14,480 nt of DNA, from NCBI GenBank assembly GCA_040880545.1, contig JBBDIE010000166.1:1-14480 (forward strand), written 5' to 3'. Within the stretch, counting starts at the first letter, position 1. Each line of letters starts with the position of its first letter. This DNA comes from M55B112 sp040880545. Its GTDB lineage: Bacteria; Bacteroidota; Bacteroidia; Bacteroidales; GCA-2748055. A program made the translations under genes and the position numbers. Positions 1 to 9,300 of the stretch are shown one piece after another. The notes under the pieces were generated by a model. The model was not told the DNA's origin. It did no database searches and saw only the letters and a program-made list of their open reading frames with translations.

Positions 1-30
1 TGCCAGGCATTTATTTAATGCATTTGATCA

Positions 31-60
31 TTGGTAATCAGAAAGAACAACATATTTTTA
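31..60 (+). promoter_or_regulatory. Candidate Bacteroidota-type promoter ahead of the GH20 gene
   Basis: A TTG at 31-33 and TATTTTTA at 53-60 are separated by 19 bases. This resembles the Bacteroidota -33/-7 pattern (TTG, then TAnnTTTG); the -7 box mismatches only at the last base. Transcription would begin near 67, giving a leader of about 50 nt to the ATG at 119. The region is AT-rich, so a chance match is quite possible. Confidence 0.27.
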
Positions 61-118
61 TAAAACATTGATTATATTCAAAACATGCTTGTTAAAACTT
101 CACTTAAAATTAAAATTT

Positions 119-1675
119 ATGAAAATTACAATCCGGCTAATCATGGCAATCCTGGCAGGGATAATGCTGAATGCCTGTACAGAGAGTATACCGGCAAACC
201 TGGAAAATAACAGCATCATTCCAAAACCATTGACCGTCATTGCGTCAGGGGGCTCAATGGAGATCAGTAAAAGGACAAGGATTTTATACTCTTCAGATAA
301 TCAGGAATTAATGTTATTGGCAAATCAGATGAATGATTTTCTGAACGTTTATACAGGGGTACAGCATAAGATCCAATTAAATGAAAAGGGACCAAAGTCG
401 CGTAGTATCTTCCTGGAGCTCTTGGATGGCGGCCCTTCATCCTCGGAGGAATATCGCCTGGCCATTTCCGAAAAACAAGTTGTGCTTTCCTCCCCTTCAG
501 CGGAGGGTATATTCAGAGGGATCCAGACATTCAGGCAATTAATATTACTGGAAGGTCCGGAAGTTATGAAAACAGAAGGAACCATCAGAATTCCAACGGG
601 CGTGATTGAAGATTATCCTGAATATGAATACCGGGGGACCATGCTGGATGTTTCCAGGCACTTTTTCGGTCCGGATATTGTAAAAACCCATATTGATCTG
701 CTTGCCCTCTACAAGATTAATGTTCTGCATCTGCACTTATCGGATGACCAGGGGTGGAGGATCGAGATCAAGTCGTGGCCGAAGTTGACAGAGATTGGTG
801 GCAGTACGGAAGTGGGCGGAGGAGAAGGTGGATATTATACACAGGAGGAATACAAGGATATTGTGAATTATGCTGCTGAACGATATATTACAATTGTACC
901 GGAAATTGATATGCCGGGACATACCAACGCGGCACTTGCCTCGTATGCAGAATTGAATTGTGATGGCAAGGCCACCAGTCTGTACACAGGAACCAGGGTC
1001 GGGTTCAGCACATTATGTACCCATAAGGAGATTACCTACAAATTTGTGGACGACGTGGTGAGGGAGATCAGCGGGATGTCTCCGGGGCCCTACTTTCATA
1101 TCGGAGGGGATGAATCGCATGTAACGGCCCTGCCCGACTATATTTATTTTATCGACAGTGTCAGACAAATTGTAAAATCCCACGGCAAAATAATGGTAGG
1201 CTGGGACGAAATTTCACACGCCGGATTGGAGGAAGGGGATGTTGCCCAATACTGGGCCTCCTCTGAGAATGCATTGCGGGCCGTTGAAAAAGGGGCTAAA
1301 CTGATCATTTCACCAGCGAAACAATGTTACCTGGATATGAAATATGATTCGACCACCAGGCTGGGTTTGAACTGGGCAGCATTTATTGAGGTGGATGATG
1401 CATACACCTGGGATCCTGTAAAGCTGGTAGATGGCATCGGAAGGGAACATATACTGGGTGTAGAGTCACCGTTGTGGGGAGAGACCATAGAAACTATTGA
1501 TGATATCGGGTACCTTGCGTTTCCGAGACTAATAGGGCATGCTGAGATAGGCTGGAGCCGGGCAGATTCATTATTGTGGGACGAATATCGCAACAGGTTA
1601 AGCGTACATGGTAAACTGCTTGATAAATTTGGGGTGAATTATTATCGATCCGGATTGGTTGACTGGATGGATTAA
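119..1675 (+). CDS. GH20 beta-N-acetylhexosaminidase-type lipoprotein
   Basis: This is a 518-residue glycoside hydrolase of family GH20, expected to release terminal beta-linked GlcNAc or GalNAc by substrate-assisted catalysis. The ATG at 119 is preferred over an in-frame TTG at 68 because it places a clean lipoprotein signal at the start: basic n-region, hydrophobic core, then LNAC with Cys20 as the lipidation site. An N-terminal GH20b-like domain (about 30-160) precedes the catalytic barrel. Family motifs are intact: the substrate-binding Arg172 in YRG, HLHLSDDQGW (about 204-213), PEIDMPGH (about 261-268), and the catalytic pair Asp331-Glu332 in HIGGDE. Pocket tryptophans in GWDE, YW379 and LWGE and the C-terminal GHAEIGWS segment are also present. 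It leads a + strand cluster with the two lipoproteins that follow. Its location on the cell surface or facing the periplasm cannot be decided from the sequence. The fold is certain; the exact hexosaminide specificity is not. Confidence 0.96.
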   Translation: MKITIRLIMAILAGIMLNACTESIPANLENNSIIPKPLTVIASGGSMEISKRTRILYSSDNQELMLLANQMNDFLNVYTGVQHKIQLNEKGPKSRSIFLELLDGGPSSSEEYRLAISEKQVVLSSPSAEGIFRGIQTFRQLILLEGPEVMKTEGTIRIPTGVIEDYPEYEYRGTMLDVSRHFFGPDIVKTHIDLLALYKINVLHLHLSDDQGWRIEIKSWPKLTEIGGSTEVGGGEGGYYTQEEYKDIVNYAAERYITIVPEIDMPGHTNAALASYAELNCDGKATSLYTGTRVGFSTLCTHKEITYKFVDDVVREISGMSPGPYFHIGGDESHVTALPDYIYFIDSVRQIVKSHGKIMVGWDEISHAGLEEGDVAQYWASSENALRAVEKGAKLIISPAKQCYLDMKYDSTTRLGLNWAAFIEVDDAYTWDPVKLVDGIGREHILGVESPLWGETIETIDDIGYLAFPRLIGHAEIGWSRADSLLWDEYRNRLSVHGKLLDKFGVNYYRSGLVDWMD

Positions 1676-1743
1676 TATAATGTTGAATGCATCTATGGCC
1701 GTTAGTTTTTAGTTATAATGAAATATGTTCAAATTGAATCATC

Positions 1744-2412
1744 ATGAAAGTAAAAACCGGATTTAAATTGTTGGCCCTGCAAATCATTTTCATATCCGCC
1801 TGCACCAATGTTACAAAGGATATAGGAATATTCGTTGCAAACCAGGATATTGGGGCATGTGCCATTGAGGGGGAAATGAAATATGATGTTGAGGACGATG
1901 TATATGTACTTTCTGGATCGGGGGAAAATATTTGGTTTGGGAAAGATCAGTTCCATTATGCATGGTTTAAGTCATCGGGTGACATTACCGTACGCGCGAA
2001 AATCGAATTTACAGGTGAAGGGAAGAATGCCCACAGGAAGGCCGGCTGGATGTTTCGTAACGAGCTTGACAGTACGTCGGCACATATCAGCGCCACCATT
2101 CATGGCGATGGTCTGACCGGGTTACAGTACAGGCAGGCTAAAGGGGAGGAGATGCAAGAGGTAAAATCGATGGCCAATGATCCACAATATTTTGAAATGC
2201 AGAAAAGCGGAGATGAGTTCAAAATGGTAACCTGGTCGCAGGAAGGCAGGACAGATACAGTTTTCTTTAATGCAGACCTGCTCAATGACGCATATTATGT
2301 GGGTTTATTCATCTGTTCCCATGATAATTCAGTCAGGGAAAGTGTTAAATTTTCGAAGGTTGAAGTGTGGAGCGGTGGAGAAGAGATACCGCCTTATGAA
2401 GTGGGCCATTAA
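1744..2412 (+). CDS. Small lipoprotein with concanavalin-like (DUF1349-type) domain
   Basis: This 222-residue protein has a lipoprotein signal ending in FISAC (Cys20), followed by a single beta-sandwich-type domain from about residue 35 to 210. Recognisable segments are GSGENIW with the following KDQFHY (about 58-71), HRKAGWMFRNELD (97-109), HGDGLTGLQYR (120-130) and YYVGLFICSHD (about 184-194). They match what I recall of the DUF1349, concanavalin A-like lectin/glucanase superfamily module, which in Bacteroidota is often fused to beta-propeller (PD40/TolB-like) proteins; here it stands alone. No catalytic residues can be assigned, and a carbohydrate-binding or accessory role is inferred only from the fold. 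It lies 68 bp after the GH20 gene and 30 bp before the TIM-barrel gene on the same strand. An 11-bp palindrome, TTCAA-A-TTGAA (1728-1738), sits just before the ATG and may be chance. Family assignment is good; function is unknown. Confidence 0.85.
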   Translation: MKVKTGFKLLALQIIFISACTNVTKDIGIFVANQDIGACAIEGEMKYDVEDDVYVLSGSGENIWFGKDQFHYAWFKSSGDITVRAKIEFTGEGKNAHRKAGWMFRNELDSTSAHISATIHGDGLTGLQYRQAKGEEMQEVKSMANDPQYFEMQKSGDEFKMVTWSQEGRTDTVFFNADLLNDAYYVGLFICSHDNSVRESVKFSKVEVWSGGEEIPPYEVGH

Positions 2413-2442
2413 TAATCAAGCCACAAATTAGTAAATGAAATA

Positions 2443-3324
2443 ATGAAAAAGAGATCAATTGTAATACTTAGCTTAGGCTTACTATTGGTAGGTGCATGCA
2501 AACCGGATAAGTCTACTGATATTTTAGAGCGGAGTAATATCATCGCGTGGTGTATTGTGCCGTTTGATGCAAATGAGCGGGGTCCTGCGGAAAGGGCAGC
2601 GATGTTGAAGGAGTTGGGGATTTCGAAACTGGCCTATGATTACCGTGCCCGGCATATTCCGCAATTCAGGGATGAGATCAGGATTCTGGAAGAGGAGGGG
2701 ATTGAATTAAGCGCCGTTTGGTTGTGGGTACAGGCGATGGAGGACAATAAACTTGATCCGGACAGCGAATCGATTGTGCGCATTGTTGAAGAGACGGGTG
2801 TAAATACGGAATTCTGGATAAGTTTTCCGGAGGAGTTTTTCGGGGACACGGACGATGAAGCGAAATTTCAGAAGGCAGTAAAAACGATCCGGAAGCTGGA
2901 TGAGCGTTTTCGGAAGTACGGTTGCAGTATTGCCTTGTATAATCATGGTGCCTGGTTTGGCGATCCGGAAAATCAGATCAGGATCATTGAGGCGATTGGT
3001 TCGGAAACTATTGGGATTGTTTACAATTTTCATCATGCCCATCATGAGATAGATAAGTTTGAAACACTCTTCCCGAAAATGTTGCCCTACCTGACGGCTG
3101 TTAACCTTAATGGTATGATAAAGGATGGACAGAAGATCGTTACCATAGGTGAAGGAGAAGAGGAGTTAAACATGATCAGGGTGGTTACAGCATCTGGCTA
3201 TGATGGTCCGGTTGGCATCCTGGGACACACAGAGGGTGAAGATATCAGGGTGGTGTTGGAAAGGAACCTCCTGGGACTGGAGGAGATAAAAAGAGATTTG
3301 GAAAAGCTGCCGGAAGTACAGTAA
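2443..3324 (+). CDS. Lipoprotein with xylose isomerase-like / AP endonuclease 2-like TIM barrel
   Basis: The 293-residue product starts with a lipoprotein signal (core ILSLGLLLVGAC, Cys19) and continues as a single TIM-barrel domain of the sugar phosphate isomerase/epimerase type (about 32-285). Visible landmarks are an early strand IIAWCIVPF, LYNHGAWFGDPENQ (165-178), a His-rich IVYNFHHAHHEID (192-204), AVNLNGM (219-225) and a closing GPVGILGH (255-262). The usual metal-ligand Glu of xylose-isomerase-like enzymes, normally just before the Asn-His, appears replaced by Tyr165 in LYNHG, so His168 and the HHxHH cluster may form the site instead. As I recall, this LYNHG-type variant recurs in Bacteroidota and Planctomycetota and is not a defect. 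Substrate is unknown; acting outside the cytoplasm is unusual for the superfamily but consistent with a catabolic cluster. Its TAA directly abuts the stop codon of the opposing GH5 gene. Confidence 0.85.
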   Translation: MKKRSIVILSLGLLLVGACKPDKSTDILERSNIIAWCIVPFDANERGPAERAAMLKELGISKLAYDYRARHIPQFRDEIRILEEEGIELSAVWLWVQAMEDNKLDPDSESIVRIVEETGVNTEFWISFPEEFFGDTDDEAKFQKAVKTIRKLDERFRKYGCSIALYNHGAWFGDPENQIRIIEAIGSETIGIVYNFHHAHHEIDKFETLFPKMLPYLTAVNLNGMIKDGQKIVTIGEGEEELNMIRVVTASGYDGPVGILGHTEGEDIRVVLERNLLGLEEIKRDLEKLPEVQ

Positions 3325-3327
3325 TTA
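3322..3327. other. Abutting convergent stop codons (TAA|TTA)
   Basis: The + strand TIM-barrel gene ends with TAA at 3322-3324 and the - strand GH5 gene ends with TAA (TTA on the + strand) at 3325-3327. There are no bases between the two genes, and together the stops make the palindrome TAATTA. No intrinsic terminator can lie between them, so each transcript must end inside the opposing coding sequence or run antisense through it. Confidence 0.95.
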
Positions 3328-4338
3328 ATCCCGTAACATCACACTCCTGAAAAAGGCACCTTGACGTGTAGGTTCATAATCGCCGGTATACATAACGGGC
3401 GACCAGCGGGAGTCGAAGCACCATCCAAGCCATGAGATGCCTCTCTCTTCACAAAAATCCACCAACGCGTTACCATAGGTTTCATCGCCATTTACCGGTA
3501 TATGAACACCCGGTTCATGGGGTAGTGCGAAACCAATTTCGGTAAGGATCACGGGGTATTTTTCAGCCACGAAGCCCCAGTCTTCCTGCCATTGCTGTAC
3601 CCAGGGTTGCTTTCTCTTTTCGGGATAGGGATGGCTGACGTAGGCCACATTGGATCTGTCTATGGGGTCACTTTTAACAGGGGTAAGGTCGTAGGCCCAG
3701 TTGAAACCGGCAACAAGGATCACCGTTTCCGGATCATTAGACCGGATAATATCTATCATTTCCTCGTTCATTTTCTTCCATGCGGCCCATGTAAGGTCTC
3801 CAAACTGTCCTCCAATGGTTGGTTCATTGAAGAGTTCATACATGGCGATAACCGGTTCTCCGGAAAAGTGTTTTGATATAGTGGCCCAGAATTTATTTGT
3901 TTCCTGTATGGTAGTGTTATAGGAGCGATTCTGAAATTTACCGGTACCCAGATTTCCAATGGAGTGCCAGTCAATCACCAGGTAAAGTCCAAGTTCCCTG
4001 GCCCACTGCACAGCCTGGTCCAGCAACTGCAGATAATTTTCCTCCCCTCTTTCGCGCCATGCGTTGGGGTGAACCGGCAGGCGGATCATATCTGCTCCCC
4101 AGTTTTCGGCAGTCTCAAAATGCGCTTTGGTCCATTTACCTTCCTGTTCAAGGTTGTGAGGGTCTTTGATATTCAATCCATGAAACAGTACAATTTCTCC
4201 GGAACTGTTCTCAAAGTTTTTACCTTTTACAGAAATCTGTTCAGGTGTGTTTTGAGTCTGTGCCAATGTTCCTGAAAGGAAAACCATTGCCAGTGAAGCT
4301 GTAAGAATGATGTTTAATTTACACATACAAGGAATCAT
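3325..4338 (-). CDS. Secreted GH5 glycoside hydrolase (cellulase-type)
   Basis: This 337-residue GH5 (clan A) enzyme is expected to be a retaining endo-acting hydrolase on a beta-linked glucan or mannan-type backbone. Residues 1-26 form a signal peptide (core LNIILTASLAMVFLSGTLA) with cleavage near LA-Q; there is no lipobox, so unlike its neighbours it should be released rather than lipidated. The barrel follows directly. Motifs seen are FHGLNI (52-57), MIRLPVHP (84-91), VIDWHS (121-126), LFNEP with the acid/base Glu172, HPYP (236-239), VILTEIGF with the nucleophile Glu267, and WLGWCFDSRW (303-312). The ATG at 4338 is used here; ATG at 4326 (Met5) gives an equally good signal peptide, and neither has a Shine-Dalgarno sequence. 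It is the last gene of the - strand block, 80 bp after SusD, with palindromes in that gap. Subfamily and substrate cannot be fixed by eye. Confidence 0.93.
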   Translation of the reverse strand: MIPCMCKLNIILTASLAMVFLSGTLAQTQNTPEQISVKGKNFENSSGEIVLFHGLNIKDPHNLEQEGKWTKAHFETAENWGADMIRLPVHPNAWRERGEENYLQLLDQAVQWARELGLYLVIDWHSIGNLGTGKFQNRSYNTTIQETNKFWATISKHFSGEPVIAMYELFNEPTIGGQFGDLTWAAWKKMNEEMIDIIRSNDPETVILVAGFNWAYDLTPVKSDPIDRSNVAYVSHPYPEKRKQPWVQQWQEDWGFVAEKYPVILTEIGFALPHEPGVHIPVNGDETYGNALVDFCEERGISWLGWCFDSRWSPVMYTGDYEPTRQGAFFRSVMLRD

Positions 4339-4344
4339 TAGCGA

Positions 4345-4359
4345 ACTTGTTAAACAAGT
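4345..4359. repeat. 15-bp palindrome just upstream of the GH5 start
   Basis: ACTTGTT-A-AACAAGT has perfect 7-bp arms around one central base and lies 7-21 bp before the GH5 ATG. It could be an operator or, in the mRNA, a structure masking the ribosome-binding region. A 1-nt loop cannot form a normal hairpin without opening the innermost pairs, which favours a protein-binding site or chance. There is no T-run, so it is not an intrinsic terminator. Confidence 0.5.
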
Positions 4360-4385
4360 ATTATATCAGTTTCTAAGTTCTTATG

Positions 4386-4397
4386 AATGGATCCATT
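4386..4397. repeat. 12-bp perfect palindrome between SusD and GH5
   Basis: AATGGATCCATT is self-complementary over all 12 bases and lies 22-33 bp past the SusD stop codon on the - strand. It sits in the same 80-bp gap as the 15-bp palindrome. No T-run follows in either direction, so it does not look like a terminator. Function, if any, is unknown. Confidence 0.45.
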
Positions 4398-4418
4398 ACC
4401 ATCCTTTCTTACCGAAAC

Positions 4419-6287
4419 TTAGTCAAACATGTGGATGTACCAATTGTATTCATCCATGAGATGGGCTCTAATCTGTTCACGCTTACCGGTTGGGAATTTA
4501 GCGGCCACCTTATTCGCCAGAATGGACGGGTCGTTGTTTCGTTTGGCAAAACGCATAAGGTCATAGAAACGTTCCCCTTCGTAGGCCAGTTCCAACGCTC
4601 TCTCTTCGAGAATTTCCTGTTCCCACAGTTTTTGCCGTCCAGCAAAATTACCCTCATAATTTATGTACCCTGTAATTTTGTTTGTATATGGGTCATGGAG
4701 GAAATAGTCTGTAGATACAGTCATTCCATCTGCCTGACTTCCGAGTCCCACACGTCCCCGTACACCAAGCTCCAACCTGTCATTGGATGAAGAATAGAAT
4801 GATCCGTCGTTCACAATATTGATGGCCCGGATGGTAATGGGTTTAATGATACTTGACCCGTCACCCTCATGGTCAGCAACCCAGTAGATATAGGCCTCAG
4901 CCTGGTACAGGTGAATTCCTGCAGCCCTGTAAATGATATAATTGGCATCCTGGTCGTATGGTGATTTACCAACGGAATACTTGTATACCACGGTATCCAT
5001 GTTTTCCATTATAGCCCTGGAATTTAAATCATCTCCTTCAGCTCTCAAAAAGAGCATGGACATGTATTGACTTTGGCTGATGGGAACATTACCATTCATG
5101 TATATATAGGATGAACCCATCCCCCTGTAAAAATCAGATGGAATACCCGGAAATGTCATTTTAGATTTACTCTTATCCGCTGTATTGATATTGATCACCT
5201 GCTGTCTCCACTGGGTTTCCCAATTCCTGATTGCCGGATAACTGGGTTTCAGCATATATTTGTGAGGCGCCCGGAGTTCGAAGAATTCCTGGAACCTGTT
5301 TTGCTGAAAGTTAGCCTTATTGAACCAAACGGAATAAATATGCTCGCGGGTGTCTATATTAGTGAATATCTCCTTCCATCTCCAGTCCCGGAAACTATGA
5401 TCCAGGTGGTAACGCAGGTTTTCTGTTGTATTCCGCATGATTGCTTTGAAATGGGGATAAGCAGCAGCGTAATCTCCCTGTGTAAGGTACATGTGCCCGA
5501 GAAGTGCATGTAATCCAAATTGTCGCCAGATGGTAACGTCCCAGGTGTCGTCATTGTTATCAATGAAGTGGTTCACCCCTATGGCTTTAATATCATTTTC
5601 CAGTTGATAGGTGAAATGATCGATGATCATATCCAGATCATACAATTGTTTTTCCAGTTCAATGGGGTGGTTATACAGCGTATCATTTTGGTACCCGTCC
5701 CGACCGAATATAATATGGATACTATCCACATAGGTCCCGGGTGATTCGATAAATGTTTCAATTTCTTCAATGGTCGTTAGTGATTCCGGAATGAAGGGGA
5801 CCTTACCATAAATCCTTACTGCATTAAAATATGCCCAGGCACGCATGGTTAGTGCTTCACCATACAGACGGTCGTAGTTGTTAACCGGGGATGATTTATC
5901 AAGGACTTCCGGCCTTTCCACCTTAAGAACCCGAATAAAGCTGTTGCACGCTGCAATTAGCTTGAAAAAATTGGTAGGGGAAGCATATTTATTGGATTTG
6001 GATGTATTAAAGTTGTAAAGTTCAACCATATCGGCATCTGCGTTTGCTGTGATAGTAAGCAGATCACCGCGCAGTTCGCCGAGCAAAAACAACTGTTCAA
6101 CCAATCGCTGTTGAAGTCCATACAATCCCATTTCAATGGATCTGTATTCATACCAGTCGTCGTATAATTTATCTTCAGTTATATCAATTTCCTGTTCCAG
6201 ATTAAGAAATTTCTCACATGAACCAATGAGGAACAGTACAGATACAATTCCTGTCAATAACGCTGCTGTTCTAAATATCCTCTTCAT
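4419..6287 (-). CDS. SusD/RagB-family outer-membrane nutrient-binding lipoprotein (pair 1)
   Basis: This 622-residue protein is the SusD partner of the SusC encoded 18 bp upstream; such lipoproteins cap the SusC barrel on the cell surface and bind the incoming glycan. The signal ends in LIGSC (Cys24). SusD hallmarks are GELRGDLL (70-77), EALTMRAWAYFNAVRIYGKV (144-163), a TPR-like helical region with LLGHMYLTQGDY, and near the C-terminus EEILEERALELAYEGERF-type sequence (about 558-580, ending YDLMRF). It is longer than the usual 500-600 residues. The C-terminus ends at NWYIHMFD and lacks the LPI...NPxLxQNP tail seen in the other SusD of this window, so it belongs to a different SusD lineage. 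The downstream reading frames do not restore such a tail, so this is not a frameshift. Substrate is unknown. Confidence 0.95.
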   Translation of the reverse strand: MKRIFRTAALLTGIVSVLFLIGSCEKFLNLEQEIDITEDKLYDDWYEYRSIEMGLYGLQQRLVEQLFLLGELRGDLLTITANADADMVELYNFNTSKSNKYASPTNFFKLIAACNSFIRVLKVERPEVLDKSSPVNNYDRLYGEALTMRAWAYFNAVRIYGKVPFIPESLTTIEEIETFIESPGTYVDSIHIIFGRDGYQNDTLYNHPIELEKQLYDLDMIIDHFTYQLENDIKAIGVNHFIDNNDDTWDVTIWRQFGLHALLGHMYLTQGDYAAAYPHFKAIMRNTTENLRYHLDHSFRDWRWKEIFTNIDTREHIYSVWFNKANFQQNRFQEFFELRAPHKYMLKPSYPAIRNWETQWRQQVININTADKSKSKMTFPGIPSDFYRGMGSSYIYMNGNVPISQSQYMSMLFLRAEGDDLNSRAIMENMDTVVYKYSVGKSPYDQDANYIIYRAAGIHLYQAEAYIYWVADHEGDGSSIIKPITIRAINIVNDGSFYSSSNDRLELGVRGRVGLGSQADGMTVSTDYFLHDPYTNKITGYINYEGNFAGRQKLWEQEILEERALELAYEGERFYDLMRFAKRNNDPSILANKVAAKFPTGKREQIRAHLMDEYNWYIHMFD

Positions 6288-6305
6288 AATTAATCAGTAA
6301 AAATG

Positions 6306-9300
6306 TTATAGTCCAAGTTTTATTCCTGCAATAAATTGAGTCGACTGTGGCATCAGTCCATAGTCAATTCCCTGGTGAATTTGTGAATAGGAAAAGGCGA
6401 ACTCAGGATAATATCCCAGATATTTTGAGAGAGTAAAGAGATTGTTCACGGAGATATAAATCTCTGCATCCCTGAACACCAGGAATTCATCAGGCATCTT
6501 GTAACTTAGCGAAATATTTTTCAACCGGGCATAGGAACCATCTTCGATCCATCTTGTGGAGAAATCTGAATTTCCGATGAGGTCATCATACGCAGCCCTT
6601 GGTATGTCAGTAATGTGTCCGTCGAATTGCCACCTGTTTAATGTTGAGGAACTCTGGTTATCCAGTGTAGACATTCTTTCATTCTGATATCTTACGTAAT
6701 TAAATATGTTATTACCATAAACGAATTGAAAGACGATCCCAAGGGTAAAACGTTTATAGGACAACGAAGTTTCAAAGCCTCCATAAAATTGAGGGAGGGA
6801 AGAACCGATAATAGTTTTATCGTAATCATTGATTATGCTGTCTGGCTCTCCATTGGGGCCGGAGATATCTCTGAATATGGCATCTCCGGCCTGGTATGGA
6901 AGATTTCTGTCGTTTACCAGTCCTGCCTCGTTGGCTTCGGCCTGGGTGGAAAAAACGCCATCATAGATGTAACCATAAAAACTGTTAGCCTCCTCGCCTA
7001 CCATGTTAACGCGCTGACCACCAGCGACATTATAGCTCAACATGTCGCCCTTGATCGTTGTAATTCTATTGCTGTTATTAGAGAGGCTGGCAGATACATC
7101 CCACTTAAAAGAACCCACATCAAGGATTCGATATAAAGCGTAAAGTTCAAACCCTTTGTTTGTCATCTGGCCCCCATTCTCTATTCTGAGATCATAACCA
7201 AGGTAGGATTCAATGGGGCTGTAAATCAGCATATCATTAGTGGTACTTTGGTATAGATCAATGCTGGCATTGAATCGGTTCCCCGCAGTTGAAAAGTCAA
7301 TTCCCGCATTAAATTGTGTTACAGATTCATAGGTAAGCTTATCATTGACAATGGTAGCGGGAAATAATCCTACGGTCTCCCGGAATTTAATTGCCTGGTA
7401 ATAATTAGTTGCATTGGCCTCGCCAATATCATCATTCCCTGATTTGCCTGCAGTAAATCTGATTTTCAGGTCATCGATCCAGGAAAGATCTTTCATAAAA
7501 GATTCCTGGGAGACTCTCCAGGCCACACCTCCGGCGTAAAACAATCCAAATGGTACACCCAGGTCAATGGTATTGGCGGCGTTGTCGCCTACCCTGGACG
7601 ATCCATCCAGGGATACAGATAGGGAGGCCATATACCGGTTGTTATAGGAGTAGTTGATGTATTCATAAAATGACAACCAGTTCCACTTGCGGTTCTTTCC
7701 ACCGATTTCCCGGAGGTTGTTCTGGCCATCCTGAATCATCCTGTATTGATCATTTTCATGGGCGTTTTTTGTCAGGCCCCAGTCATATTCGAAATTATTT
7801 GCCTGCAGATTTAACCCTGTGTTGGAGCTTATACGGTGAACGCCGTTGAAAAGCCTGCTATAGTTCAGATAAGTATTGTTATAAAAACTATTCAGACTGT
7901 TGTTGGTAAGTTTGGCAACATTGATCGCTTCATTGTTGTAGTAATGTTCCATCCCTTTATTGGGCATGAAGATGAACTCCTTGAGTACATTATAGTTAAA
8001 ATTGAATTTACTGTTTATGGTCATGAAGTTGTTTAATGAACCGGTCAGTCCGAGGGAAGCAGAAAAGTTATAATTGCTGTTTGATGCATGAAAGTTGTTG
8101 ATCGTGGCAAGGGGATTACTGACTCCCAGTTCGTCAACTTCAGAAAGTATAGTATATAACATGTTCCCTTCAATATCATACTGGTAGGGATTCAAAAGTG
8201 GAGATTTGGTAAGACTTGAAAGAATGGGGCTTGTTTGTTTTACCGTGGCTGCTTCCTTCATCTCTGAAAAGCTGTAATTCAGTGATACACCGGCATCCAT
8301 TTTTAACCATGTGAATATGTTCAGCATACTGACAAAGCGAAGGTTGTACCCCTGGTACCCTGTATTTTTAACCACTCCCTCGGCATCGGTATAACCAAAA
8401 GAGAGGCCATAACGTGCAATTTCGTCTCCTCCCTTTACATTCAGGTTAAAATTGGTAAGCACTGCATTATCAAAGATAAGGTCCTGCCAGTTTGTATTAT
8501 GTTGATATTCAATATATCGGTCATCTCCCTCTTCCAGGAAAAGATTAGGATATTCCTCTTCGATTACCTCTTCGCGCATTGGTGATGAGAAGAGAATTTC
8601 GCTCATCAGGGTTCTGTGCTGGCCTGCATTGAGCACAGGAATCTGCTTTTCCGGCCTTAATGAAAATCCATTCCGGTAATCAATTTCAATAGTTGTTTGG
8701 GTCGTACTGGGATCCAGGGTCTCAATAAATACAATACCGTTGGAGGCTTTTGATCCGTAGGCCACTGTGACCGTTGGGTCACGTACTACAACGACCCTGG
8801 ATATATCTAAATTATTCACAGCCATCAAAGGATTGAATTCATAACCGGCAAGGTTAGATTCAAACAGGTTCTGTGAAGCCAAGGGTATACCATCGATGAT
8901 AATAAAGGGCTGGTTACTTGAATAGATTGAATTAATACCTCTCAATGTGAGTACTGCACCACTTCCAGGGGCGCCTGAGCGATTTACCACCCGCATACCC
9001 GGCACTTTACCCTGCATAAACTGATCGAGGGACATGGAATTTGTATGTTCAATGTTTTCAACTCTCAGGTCAAAATGCGATGCAACCACTTCATTCCTGG
9101 GCATGACCTGGTCCATGATTTTCAGCAGGTCGTCGCTGGAGGGAAGATCTTCAGGGGTAAGCATAATCGATAGTGATCGCCTGTTATTTATATAGACCCG
9201 TTTGGGTTTCAGGTCACCGGTGGGGTTAACCATGATCCACGCCTCGCCCCTGGGGGCCATGACTGAGAATTCTCCTGAGGTATTGGTCAAGGTTGGCATG

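Noticed and set aside
68..118. N-terminal extension of the GH20 protein from a TTG at 68
   Set aside because: The ATG at 119 begins a proper lipoprotein signal with Cys at position 20; the extension adds 17 residues ahead of it with no supporting signal.
1683..1710. Possible promoter (TTG, 17 bases, TAGTTTTT) between the GH20 and DUF1349-type genes
   Set aside because: The gap is AT-rich and the match is weak; same-strand genes 68 bp apart do not require it.
4339..4440. Possible frameshift removing the C-terminal tail of SusD1
   Set aside because: None of the three downstream frames encodes an LPI or NPxLxQNP tail, and endings of the NWYI type occur in other SusD proteins as far as I recall, so the protein looks complete.
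4383..4790. Open + strand frame of 135 codons opposite SusD1
   Set aside because: It lies antisense to the well-supported SusD1 C-terminus, has no recognisable domain or signal, and reads as a shadow of the SusD1 codons.
6726..7136. Open + strand frame of 136 codons opposite SusC1
   Set aside because: It is antisense to the conserved SusC barrel and its composition fits a shadow frame.
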